From Viola odorata (Eukaryota; Streptophyta; Magnoliopsida; Malpighiales; Violaceae): DNA of 64,000 nt. Positions 11,276 to 21,315 of the stretch are shown piece after piece (positions within the stretch are counted from its first letter, which is position 1; every line of letters begins with the position of its first letter). A program made the translations under genes and the position numbers. The notes below the pieces were generated by a model. That model was not told where the DNA came from. It searched no databases and saw only the letters and a list, made by a program, of their open reading frames with translations. The DNA lies in contig OY829538.1 of assembly GCA_963691705.1 (NCBI GenBank), forward strand, positions 32,632,836 through 32,696,835, in the 5' to 3' direction.

Positions 11276-12935
11276 TATGTCTTCTTGTTATTCGGAGGAT
11301 GAAGGGTCTTCTTGGGAAGAGGATTCTTGTTACTCTAGTCTCGCGCCCACGGTTACTAGTGACCGCTTCACTCCTTGTTATGATGGGCATCATTCTTTCG
11401 TTGGACATGAGGCACTGTATGGTCCCAACACGTATATGGTTAATAGTGTGGCCTACCCGTGTGGTTCTTCTGATGGGAGCGCCTATTCCGAAGGGTATGA
11501 GCCACAGTATGATTTTCGTGAGCCCTCACGACAATCTTATGAGTATGAGCAGCCGGACCACATTGAGGAGCACCCACACCGTCCCTCTCTACCTTCTATG
11601 GCGCCACCCCCATATGGAGCCCGTAGCTCATCACGCGTGATAGAGGCACCGGTTGATCACCTCCTTTATCCACACGGACGTGACTATGTTCCATATGGGC
11701 CACCATCATCACCCCGTGACCTTAGGCCTCCTCGCCACGCGCTATCGTATTTTTATGAGCAGCCTACTCACCATGTCACTTGGCCCCCGCCACCTCCTAG
11801 CCGAGACTTTGACACCGTGACTGCCTCCTATACCCCTCCACATTTGAGGGTTGCTCCTCCGCACCTTTCCTATCACCTTACCCCATCACATGACCTAGGG
11901 TCGTCCCATGCGCAAGTACCTTCACCCTTCGACTCAGAGATTGCTCCAATTCTAGCACGAGTGCAACGTAGCACTCAATCCATGGCAGAAACCATGGCCG
12001 CAATGACACTGATATTGGAAAACCTACAGGACTCCGGGCACCTTGGGCAATGTGAGTTGGCTAATGACCAGAACACGGAGAATGGTGTTGCTTCTAGTGC
12101 TTATTTACCCGTCGAAGAGGTTGGCATTGGTGCTCTTGTTTTGCCATCATTTGAGGAGGATTTAGTGCCATCTATAGACGTTGCCCTTGATGTTCATCCC
12201 GTTGTGAAGGTGGTACCTCCGTTGGTCGCGGATAGGGCTATTTTGAGGGTGTGTTCACATGGTGATGAGCATGGGGAGGATGTAAACAAGGGGAGTGAAC
12301 GTGTCATTTATGGGTTTACTTCGGGCTACCATGAGAAGGCTATTCATTGCCTTGAGTTGCAAAGACAGTTTCGAGAGTTGGGCAGCCAATTCTCTATCAT
12401 TCCTAGGGTGCCTATGCATAGATTTGTTGACCAGCTTCTCCTTGGTTTCGGGCACATTGGCCGCGCACCTTTCTTTTCACTTTCGGTGCCTTCAGGTGGC
12501 CTCACGGTCCCATACTTTACCCTGATCAGTTCAGCCACTCCATTGGTTCACCGTCGTGCCCTCACCTTCGCACCCACTACTCAGAGACCGCACTTGACCC
12601 TAGTTCCCTACTTGCCCCATCGTGGCCAATCTTTGATTGTTCTTGGCTATTTTCTGTCCGCACCTACACGTCTTCCCCGAGGAAGGCCTCCACCTTGGCC
12701 TATATTCACCGAGAGTTGTCATTGGAGGGTTCTGTGTGTAGACACCAGCTGTGAGCATGCCTTGGCCCGTTCGGCCTTTCGATGGATAGACCCTATAGAT
12801 TCTAGGACGAATCTCCTCAAATGGGGAGGGGATGATATGATCTTAAAGGCTCCAGCTCATCCTTATGCCTTGCCGGGACCAGCCATGACAAGCGGCAAGC
12901 CTAAACCCTTGGAAACCATGAGTCCGCACGGCTAA
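11276..12935 (+). CDS. Unrecognised Pro/Tyr/His-rich ORF of element C
   Basis: The open frame runs from 11199 to TAA 12933-12935. I place the start at ATG 11276 (MSSCYSEDEGSSWEEDS) because it follows the conserved leader motif; an upstream ATG at 11199 would add 25 residues and a hydrophobic stretch. The first half is rich in Pro, Tyr, His and Ser with no zinc knuckle. A short helical segment (STQSMAETMAAMTLILENLQ) lies near the middle. The C-terminal part has no RT, RNase H or integrase motif but ends with DSRTNLLKWGGDDM, like a pol tail, and crosses the polypurine tract into the 3' LTR. It may be a Gag-like or novel protein; function unknown. The absence of stops over 550 codons suggests it was under selection until recently. 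Confidence 0.7.
12823..12832 (+). promoter_or_regulatory. Polypurine tract of element C
   Basis: GGGGAGGGGA lies directly before the 3' LTR start TGATATGA at 12833. It would prime plus-strand DNA synthesis. It is also coding, as the Gly-Gly part of the ORF end. Element D has agggagggga in the same place. Confidence 0.8.
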
Positions 12936-13496
12936 GGCCTTGCATTCTCCTTACGTCCACCTTCTGTTTGGCTGAAGCCTATCCTCCAAGCCCATCTTCA
13001 TTTGCTGCCAAGGCCAAGCCCCTTTGTCTAAAGGTGTAAGGGTATTTACCCTTTGTTAGCTTTTTAGTATTTAAAGTGCAAACATTTCATTTCAGCACTT
13101 GCCTTTGATTTTGATGATATTCTCTTTGGCCAATTCTTAGAGTAAACTAGTGTAACTTAGGGTTCTTGGTAATCGGTGCCAATAGGGCTGAAAACCATTG
13201 TTTATCTTCCATCTCTTCTTGAGTTTCGTTCTTAAATCAGAAAAGAGAGATCCTTAACTAGTTTATAGAAAGGTTGCTTGGTTTAATATCAAGAGGGTTT
13301 TCTAATTAGTTGAGTTCTATTATGTTTAATCCATTCCATCACTACAATACATCCATCAAGCCACTGCAAGTAACTCCATTAAACGCCACCTTCATCCGTT
13401 CATCCAAACCAGCAACCAACCTCTCACAAGAGGACTAGATCCATCTTCATCTCCATTTCGGTCTTCTTCTCCAAAACGGAAGTTGAGCCCTTATCA
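12833..13496 (+). repeat. 3' LTR of element C
   Basis: 664 bp, TGATATGA...TTATCA, aligned with 8993-9654. Its start overlaps the final 34 codons of the element's ORF. It is followed immediately by the second copy of the 368-bp host repeat. Confidence 0.93.
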
Positions 13497-13864
13497 TTCC
13501 TATCCCGCCGATGCCTCGACATCAGAACGCAACAGGATTAGGAGACAATCCAGGTATTACGTCTGGGACAGTCCTTACTTGTGGAAGCACTGTTCAGACC
13601 AGATCATCAGACGCTGCGTAACTATGGATGAGATACCCTCGATCCCTATGTTCTGTCACTCGACAACTGAAGGAGGCCATTTCGCATCTAAAAATACTGC
13701 CTTGAAAGTCTTGGAAGCAGGCCTATACTAGCTATCCATTTTTAAGGACTCCTATCTGTTTTGTGCATCATGACCTCGATGTCAAGCAACAGGAAATATA
13801 GGCGCCAGGAATCAAATGCCCTTGATGAGTATCATCTCTTATGAAATCTTCGATATATGGGGCA
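13497..13864 (+). repeat. 368-bp direct repeat, right copy, flanking element C
   Basis: Matches 8625-8992 without indels. From 13865 it continues into the integrase catalytic core, completing element B. The differences seen are single substitutions, for example GTACCC to ATACCC and AAGACT to AATACT. Confidence 0.95.
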
Positions 13865-14937
13865 TTGACTTCATGGGCCCTTTTCTGAGCTCATTCTGAC
13901 ACACCTATATCCTCTTTGCCGTCGATTATGTCTCTAAATGGATCGAGGCCAAGGCCACCAAAACAGATGACTCAAAGGTGGTAGTCAATTTCTTACGCAC
14001 CAGCATCTTCAACCGGTTAGGGACACCTCGAGCCCTCATCAGCGATCGGGGGACACACTTTTGCAATCGAGTCGTCTCTTCCCTACTCAACAAGTATAGT
14101 GTGACCCATAGGGCGTCCACAACCTATCATCCCCAGACCAACGGGCAGGCTGAGGTCTCCAATAGAGAAATCAAATCTATCCTCGAAAAGACGGTCAACC
14201 AATCGAGGAAAGATTGGAGCTTAAATCTGGACGATGCTCTCTAGGCCTACCGTACTGCTTTCAAGACCCCGATTGGCATCACACCATACTGTCTCATTTA
14301 TGGCAAGTCGTGCCACCTTCCTGTTGAAATTCAGCACAAAGCCCTATGGGCAATCAGAAAATTCAACATGGATTTGAACGATAGTGGACATCATCGCCGT
14401 CTACAGATTCAAGAGTTGGAGGAGCTCCGGAATGATGCTTATGAAAATGCTCTGATTTACAAGGGCAAGACAAAAGCCCACCATGATAAGCATCTCTGTC
14501 CTAAGACTTTTTCTGTTGGACACAAAGTTTTACTATACAACTCCCGTCTTCGAATCTTTTCAGGAAAACTCAAGTCAAAATGGTCAGACCCCTATGTCGT
14601 CACTACCACTTTTGATCATAGAGCCATCGAGATCGCAAGTCCGGATGGTGGAGAACCTTTCAAGGTCAATGGCCACAGGATAAAGCCATTTTACGAGGGG
14701 TTCAAGCCCTCAACCAAAGAAGAGATGGAGGTGGCACCTCCACCCGTCCAGCCCAAGACATCAGAGAAGTGTCGAGGCCTAGACGTTAAACAAGGCCACG
14801 ATCGTGGAGAATTCCACGAGTCGTTGCACTCCTTCCCTCTCTCCTCTTTTCTCTCTTTTTCGTTGCCTTTTTATTATTTCAATATTGCAGGCTTTCTAAT
14901 TTATTTCGCTTTTTATGTTTCCCATGCTAAGTTTTAA
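13497..14937 (+). pseudogene. Integrase of element B
   Basis: The second copy of the zinc finger leads into the DDE core: first Asp at 13867-13869 (IDFMGPF), second at 14044-14046 (ISDRGTHF) and Glu at 14152-14154 ([11 protein letters not shown]). The spacing D-35-E between the last two is canonical. A TGA near 13897 and a TAG at 14242-14244 (expected Trp of LWAYRTA) interrupt it. The C-terminal part (14368-14937) has [20 protein letters not shown] and ends after a Ser/Phe-rich tail. Integrase inserts the DNA copy into the genome. Catalytic residues survive but the frame is broken. Confidence 0.9.
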
Positions 14938-15352
14938 TTCCTTTGAAATTCGAATTGTTGTTTTCAAAACCTCCTTTATTCCTTATCTAACCACAGTTTT
15001 CTCTCTCCTATCCCCACTAATATCTCCTTCATTAATTATCTTGTCCCTTTCCATTTTATTTGCATTTATTAATAGCATTTATTTTCTTTTGTTTTGTCTC
15101 TTGGCAGTTGGGATGCACAGACCAAGTACCTGACAGACCTCTCCCCTTGCGACATGTCAGCTTGCTTTTCAGGAAATCAGATCAACTTCCCTCTCTCCAT
15201 CATTTTCGCTGCCACCATCTGATTTTCTCTTTATACTTTTCCCACGTCTTCCCAAACCCTTTCCAAACCCTACCTCTATCCACCGCAAGCTTCCCTCTCA
15301 CTCTCTCTACCCGTCATCTTCTCCAGTCACATCAACATCAACCGTCACCTCC
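14938..15352 (+). other. Untranslated spacer after integrase of element B
   Basis: A T- and C-rich stretch without a supported gene. Athila-like elements usually have such a spacer before a third ORF, and the ORF at 15353 follows it. Confidence 0.6.
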
Positions 15353-16087
15353 ATGGTGAAGCAGGTCGCTCATAAGCACACCTCAGGGGCACGACCGCCA
15401 GCTATAGACCACTCACCTGAAACCTCCAACGCTTCTTCCTCTCCCTCAGAACCCACCGCCGTAAAAACCACCACACCTCCGCCAGCCACCGCTACACAAA
15501 ACCCTGAACCAACAGATTCCTCCTTAGGGGAGTATGAATCTTCCTCAGAAGAGGCCAATCCTCCCACCGTTGAGCCAAGAGCACCTCCCGTGATGAGATC
15601 TGGACAAGTAATGAGGAAGCGTTTGACGAAATAGGAGGCCAAGCCAGCTCCAAAGACTCTAAAGGAGATAACGGTGGATAAGGTCCTAGGGGAGATTATG
15701 GGGTCCGATGATGAGGCCATGCAAGAACCGCAGATGCAAGCATCCGACGACCAGGAGGTGTTTCAGGACGCTGAGGAGGATGGAGAGGACTAGCCCGAAG
15801 AGATGGGAAAAGGAGCAGCTGAGCTCGCTAAGGAAGACAAAGAGGCTGAGGAAGCTAAGAAAGAGGAAGCGAAGCACATCCAGGCTACCCCGGCTAAGGC
15901 GAAGAAAGAAAGCAAGAAGAAATCCAAAGTTAGTACTCCGGCCATGAAGAGGAAACTCACCGTGGAAGAAAAGGGTAAGGTCGTGGCAACAACTTCTAAG
16001 AAGAAGCAACGCGTAACGGAAACAGCACCTATCGAGGGCAAGACGCCAATATTATCGTCCGGGCCTCGATCGGCCGCTAAGCCCTAA
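15353..16087 (+). pseudogene. Charged third-ORF protein of element B with two in-frame TAG codons
   Basis: From ATG 15353 one frame continues to TAA 16085-16087, broken only by TAG at 15632-15634 and at about 15788. The first third is Ser/Thr/Pro-rich, the middle is acidic, and the last part is a Lys/Glu/Ala-rich, probably helical stretch ending in basic KKK segments. No membrane segment is visible. It occupies the position of the env-like ORF3 of Athila elements, but I see no envelope features. The function is unknown. The conserved frame around the stops suggests it was once coding. Confidence 0.55.
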
Positions 16088-16915
16088 GTGCCTTCCGTTT
16101 TAGTTCTATTTTATTTCAAACTCCTAGATCCCTTCATTTTCTTCCCAGAAATGAAGGATTCAATTTATGCAATCAAACCTTTTATTTTCTTCAATCATGA
16201 GCATATGATCTAATCGTTCTTAACTAATTTTTACATTTGTATTTTATTGATCTCCAATATAATTGTATTGCACTTCTTTTTTATTTTAGATTTGTCCAAT
16301 CGAGGGTTAAACTGATTTTAGCAACTTTCATTCTTTTTAGCTACGACAACTCGTTCTTGGGCCACTTATGGGCTAAGAAGATCGAAGTAGATATCTAGCT
16401 TAGAGAAGCTAGTTAGAAAGATCAATTTGATATAGACCCGATTGACAACCGAGGATCCTAGATCAATAGTTGTCTTCCTATAGTCAACAATCAATCAATT
16501 TTAGTTAACCCATTAACCAGTAAGGTGCTAGTTGATTAGGAATCATCTCTAAGCCTACTTGAGGTGGTTTTGATGTAGGAGGGAAGTAGGAATTCTAAGC
16601 GTAACTGAGTCCTATAACAATTTGTAGATTAAAAATGAATACCTTTGCATCAATGATTGCTACTCAAGAATCATTGCTTGATTGAGCTTCTACTAGGATT
16701 GTTTTTACTCTTGAACACACTCTCAATTGAATTTATTGTCTTTTTATTTGTTTCAATAACAACACCCCCCCAATTCACCTAAGTGTTACAATTGGTATTT
16801 TCAAGCAACGTACAAAATCATATCCTTGTTCTTTGTGGATGAACCTTTTATAATTAATTTTGTGCTTAGTAGAAGTTATATTTCTTATTTATTTTTACGG
16901 AGTCGACGCCTATCA
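16088..16915 (+). repeat. 5' LTR of element E, probably lacking its U3 start
   Basis: It ends in CTATCA at 16915, five bases before a primer binding site. The segment around 16125-16230 (ttcttcccagaa, atgagcatatga, aatcgttctta) resembles 44870-44960 near the right end of the element. No TATA box is seen at the left end, and the sequence directly abuts element B's ORF. This suggests the U3 part was lost, or that B and E are joined by recombination between LTRs. Confidence 0.6.
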
Positions 16916-16920
16916 AATTT

Positions 16921-16938
16921 TGGCATCATTGTCGGGGA
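16921..16938 (+). promoter_or_regulatory. Primer binding site of element E (degenerate)
   Basis: TGGCATCATTGTCGGGGA resembles the TGGCGCCGTTGCCGGGGA site usual in Athila-like elements, with C-to-T type changes. It lies five bases after the LTR end. Confidence 0.75.
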
Positions 16939-17289
16939 GTTTTGGTATAATAGTTTTGTATTTTCTTGTTCATGACTAGGTCCTCTTGCATGGACTTAAT
17001 ACCATTCAACTATAATAGAAATAGAAATCAGAAGGCAAGCCAAAAGAAAGTGATTGATACCAACGAAATCTGTACCAAGTTCATAAGCCATCAATAATCT
17101 TGATCAATGGCTTCCTTTTGACCAAGAAGTAGACCAAGAAGATCCGAATCCGATAGTAGACATCGCAGAGAAAACTCTCAGGGAGTGCAATAGAGGGGCA
17201 GAACAGACCACATATTCCTGGATCAATTTCTAAATAGTAGATCATGATTGGTCAATAAATACCAATATCATCCACAACTTGAAGAAATT

Positions 17290-18117
17290 TCATGGACATT
17301 CCAATGAGAATTCCTACACACATCTTAGGAATTTCCATTTGGAATGTAATGCACTAAAACCTCGAGAAGTTCCCATTGAGAGCTAACTTGAGGGTTTTTT
17401 CATGGTCATTGGAGGATTCAGCAAGGAATTGGTTCTATAGTTTACCTCACAACACCATCACTTCATGGGCTCAAATGTCAGCAGCCTTTTTGAACAAGTA
17501 TTGGAATTCAAGCAAGGCTAGAGCATCCAGGAAGAACCTTGTTTCCATACAGCAGAGAGGGAGTGAGAGCTATGGAGAGTACCATCAAAAGTTCAAAGAC
17601 CTTCAAGATATCTGCCCAATACTTGAATTGGTTGATCAAGCTTTGATCTAGTACTTCTACGATAGGATGAGTCAGAATGACAAAGATAGAGTAGATGCAG
17701 GAGCTAGAGGAGCTCTACAAGACCTCACTCCAACTAGATACTTCAAACTATTGCAAAAAATTATTATAATAGTTGTCCTTTGATAGATCTAACCTATTTC
17801 TTCTTTGAATTCAATTTGTTTAGAGCGACATGCCTCCAATATTTCTAACTTTATGCAAAATCTCTTTACATGTGTTCAAAATCAAGCTACTACACCAAGT
17901 CCAGTTATGGGTGTTTGTGGAATTTGTTGTTAAATAGATCATCTCAACAATCAATGTTACATGATGTAGCCCACAACACTAGAGGATACCACTGCACAAG
18001 TGAATGCAGCCTTTGGTTATAACCAAAATCATCAAGGGAAATATCCTCTTAAAAATAAACCATTTTCCAACCTTTACAATCCTAGATGGGGAAAACATCC
18101 CAATTTCAGTTGGGCCC
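17290..18117 (+). pseudogene. gag: gag of element E, N-terminal part
   Basis: The best open part is 17376-17651, encoding VFSWSLEDSARNWFYSLP, SWAQMSAAFLNKYWNSSKA and QQRGSESYGEYHQKFKDL, the Athila-type Gag core. The reading continues past a TAG at 17649 (YFYDRMSQNDKDRVDAGA), then decays. It is cut at 18117 by element F and resumes at 39741. Confidence 0.82.
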
Positions 18118-19084
18118 TGTTGATACCCAAATTTTGACGCCATTTTTAATCAATTTTAGCATTTCTGTCATTTATTTAATTTACTGTCATTTTTACTTGA
18201 TTTACAGTCATCTGTAGTTAGTTTACTATCGCTAGCATTTTTAGGTGTTTCGTTGCATTTTTGCATCGTCGTTAGCATCGTCAGCTTTCGAAATCGCATT
18301 TTCAATTTTTCGGCATGCATTTTCATTATTATTATTAATATTATTTTAAGCCTAAAAAAATCACGTTTTAGACTATCCGGCAGTCGTATGCTAGTTTTTC
18401 TGCATTTTTGGTCATCTCACGAATTTTAGGATTTTTAGGGTTTTAGCGCATTTTTTAGTATTTTTATTATTTTATTAATATTTTTATTCGAGCTTTTATT
18501 GGACCCGAGTAAGTCTGCTCGAACCACAGCTTGACTTTTAAATGTTTTCCATCAACTAGTTGCTAGCTTTTTTTCTGCTCGCAACGGTATACAGCGTTTC
18601 GCGTAATTTTCGGCGTAACGTTTTTATTTTTCCGTTCACGCGTTTCGCGCTTTTGAACGCGGAAATAAACGCGTCAAACGCGAAATTTTCATGCTTCGCT
18701 GTATACGGTTAAAACCGTCATATTTTTCTCTACGCGCTGGTACCCTCGGATCGAAAAGTCTGAGCGTTTGCTCGCAGGACTCAGCTCGAGCCCATTAAAT
18801 AAATTAAAGGGCATTTTAATCACAACCGTTGATCTGGTCAACTCAAGAAAAGTCAACCAGATCAACGGTTGACAAATTAAAGGGGCATGGTGCACGCGAA
18901 CGCCCATGGACGTGCGTGAACAAGGGAGCGAGCCACCGAGCTGCTCGCTCCCGTCCCCTCGGCCGTTACCTGTCCCCTCGGCCATCATCACAACGCCCCT
19001 AGCCCAGCCACCTCACGGCCGTAGCCCCGCCAGCGTGAACAACACCACCACGCGCAGCTCCTTCTCCCTCTCCTCCACGCGATT

Positions 19085-19100
19085 TTCTCCTATAAATAGG
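19085..19100 (+). promoter_or_regulatory. TATA box of element F 5' LTR
   Basis: TCCTATAAATAGGA contains TATAAAT at 19091-19097 inside a 14-bp near-palindrome. The copy in the 3' LTR is at 36605-36611. Transcription would start about 30 bp downstream, which places more than 3 kb of LTR in the transcript leader. Confidence 0.75.
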
Positions 19101-19750
19101 AGCTCCCATTCAACGTAAAAACGGCACCAAAATCGCAAGAAACCCTTGATCCTTCTCCCTCTTGATCAGCTTGCTCATATTGAGCGACAATCGTCCAGTT
19201 CAAAGTTTGAAACGTGAGCTTTCTCTCTCTAGCTCATCTTCGTTTTTTCTGCGCAAGTTTTCTTTAATTTCGTTTGGCTTGATTTTGAGCAAATAAATTG
19301 ATTGTTTTTGTGCTATTAATTCACATACGTAATGTAGATTAAATACATGCTTTCAATTTTGAAAATCGTTGGCTAGATTGTTCGAATTAATTAGTTTTTC
19401 GATAATTAACGGTTCGGTCGTTTTTTCGAAATTAAATTTTGTACGAGTCAAACTAAAAGTCGAGGTTTATACGGTCGGAAAGTCGTCGAAGAGACGAACA
19501 TTTCGGTACTTCCATTTTTCAAAACGTCCAAGTGTGGCCGGAGTTGGGTCGCCGGCAGTAGCTCCGGCGACCAAGGGAGGGGGTGATGAATAGTGCCATG
19601 CCTATTCATCACACGGCGCCGTTTTGGCCCCCTCCCAAGTTTTCAAAGTTTTCAATTAGGTCCCTCCGATTTTTAATTCTTTCCGAAATTTCAAATCGCA
19701 AGTTTTTCGTAAAAATAATTCGTACGCATCGTACGTTAATTTCTCGTATT

Positions 19751-19875
19751 ATCAACTGTTTAATTTTCTGCACTTATCAACTGTTTAATTTTCTGCACTT
19801 ATCAACTGTTTAATTTTTTGCACGTATCAACTGTTTAATTTTCTGTACTTATCAACTGTTTTAATTCTTAGCACT
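19751..19875 (+). repeat. 25-bp tandem repeat in LTR of element F
   Basis: Five copies of a unit starting atcaactgtttaattttctg, at a spacing of 25 bp. The same array is in the 3' LTR at about 37265-37390. Related 'atatcaactg' blocks continue to 20190. Confidence 0.9.
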
Positions 19876-20200
19876 TTAAATTTCCGCACTTTATTTTCTG
19901 CAATTTAAAAATTCAGTTATTTATTTTTACCGCCTACATGGACGGTCGCACTTTAATTTCCGCAATATCAACTGCTTTAATTTTTCGCAAAACTGCTGGA
20001 AATCCTTCCGCAATATCAACTGTTTTATTTTCTGCAAATATCAATTGTTTTATTTTCCGCAATATCAACTGCTTTAATTTTTCGCACAACTGCTGGAAAT
20101 CCTTCCGCAAATATCAACTGCTTTATTTTCTGCAAATATCAATTGTTTTATTTTTCGCAAATATCAACTCTCTACTTTCTGCAAATTATCCAACTGTTAA

Positions 20201-21315
20201 ATTCTCGTATGCTTAAAATCAATCATTTTTCGCATGCAATCAACGTAGATATTAAATTCTCCCATGCGTAAAATCAATCATTCTTCGCATGCAATCACAT
20301 AGATGTTAGATTCTCACATGCTTAAAATCAATCATTTTTCGCATGCAATCAACGTAGCATTTTAATTCTCACATGCGTAAAATCAATCATTCTCCGCATG
20401 CAATCACGTAGATGTTAGATTCTCACATGCTTAAAATCAATCATTTTTCGCATGCAATCAACGTAGCATTTTAATTCTCACATGCGTAAAATCAATCATT
20501 CTCCGCATGCAATCACGTAGATGTTAGATTCTCACATGCTTAAAATCAATCATTTTTCGCATGCAATCAACGTAGATATTAAATTCTCCCATGCGTAAAA
20601 TCAATCATTCTTCGCATGCAATCACGTAGATGTTAGATTCTCACATGCTTAAAATCAATCATTTTTCGCATGCAATCAACGTAGCATTTTAATTCTCACA
20701 TGCGTAAAATCAATCATTCTTCGCATGCAATCACGTAGATGTTAAATTCTCACATGCTTAAAATCAATCATTTTTCGCATGCAATCAACGTAGCATTTTA
20801 ATTCTCACATGCTTAAAATCAATCATTTTTCGCATGCAATCACGTAGCATTTTAATTCTCACATGCTTAAAATCAATCATTTTTCGCATGCAATCACGTA
20901 GATGTTAGATTCTCACATGCTTAAAATCAATCATTTTTCGCATGCAATCAACGTAGCATTTTAATTCTCACATGCTTAAAATCAATCATTTTTCGCATGC
21001 AATCACGTAGCACTGTTAAAATTCTCACATGCGTAAAATCAATCATTTTTCGCATGCAATCACCATAGCATTTAAATTCTCGTATGTGTAAAATCAATCA
21101 TTTTTCACATACGATCAACCCAACATTTAAATTTCGTATGCGTAAAATCAATCATTTATCGCATGCAAATCAGCTCAGCATTTAAATTCTCGTATGCGTA
21201 AAATCCATCATTTTTCGCATACAAACAACTATCATCATTTTTGTCAAACCCAGCATCTCACTTTCGTATACGCAAAATTCATCATTTCTCGTATGCAATC
21301 AACTGTCATTTAAAT
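20201..21315 (+). repeat. 54-57-bp tandem array (about 20 copies) in LTR of element F
   Basis: The unit begins attctcacatgcttaaaatc and includes the palindrome GCATGC and 'caatcaacgtag'. Two subtypes (gcttaaaatc with gcatttta, gcgtaaaatc with gatgttag) alternate in the first half, giving a dimer of about 110 bp. The last copies diverge. An identical arrangement is at 37715-38830 in the 3' LTR. Confidence 0.93.

Larger units (their letters stand above)
8993..13496 (+). mobile_element. Non-autonomous LTR retrotransposon (element C)
   Basis: Two LTRs of about 662-664 bp (8993-9654 and 12833-13496) differ at about 17 positions by eye (2.6%). Between them are a 1.6-kb leader, one long ORF and a polypurine tract, with no protease, RT, RNase H or integrase. 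It inserted into the integrase region of element B. The LTR form TGATATGA...TTATCA, the leader motif and the purine tract match element D, so the chromovirus-like A/D family is the likely source of enzymes. Mobilisation in trans is inferred. Confidence 0.9.
4553..16087 (+). mobile_element. Athila-like Ty3/Gypsy retrotransposon (element B), interrupted
   Basis: Gag, a DLGA protease, RT with FMDD, RNase H, a DDE integrase and a charged ORF after integrase occur in Athila/Tat order. The element is split at 8993-13496 by element C. Many in-frame stops and at least two frameshifts show it is dead. Several stops replace expected Trp codons (for example 8858 and 14242), consistent with G-to-A decay of methylated DNA. 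Its LTRs are not clearly resolved: the left end is rearranged at 4553-4690, and the right end abuts an LTR at 16088 that is followed by the primer binding site of element E. Confidence 0.85.

Noticed and set aside
14915..15359. Small ORFs with hydrophobic stretches after integrase, a possible membrane protein
   Set aside because: T/C-rich spacer DNA; no conserved motif and overlapping frames.
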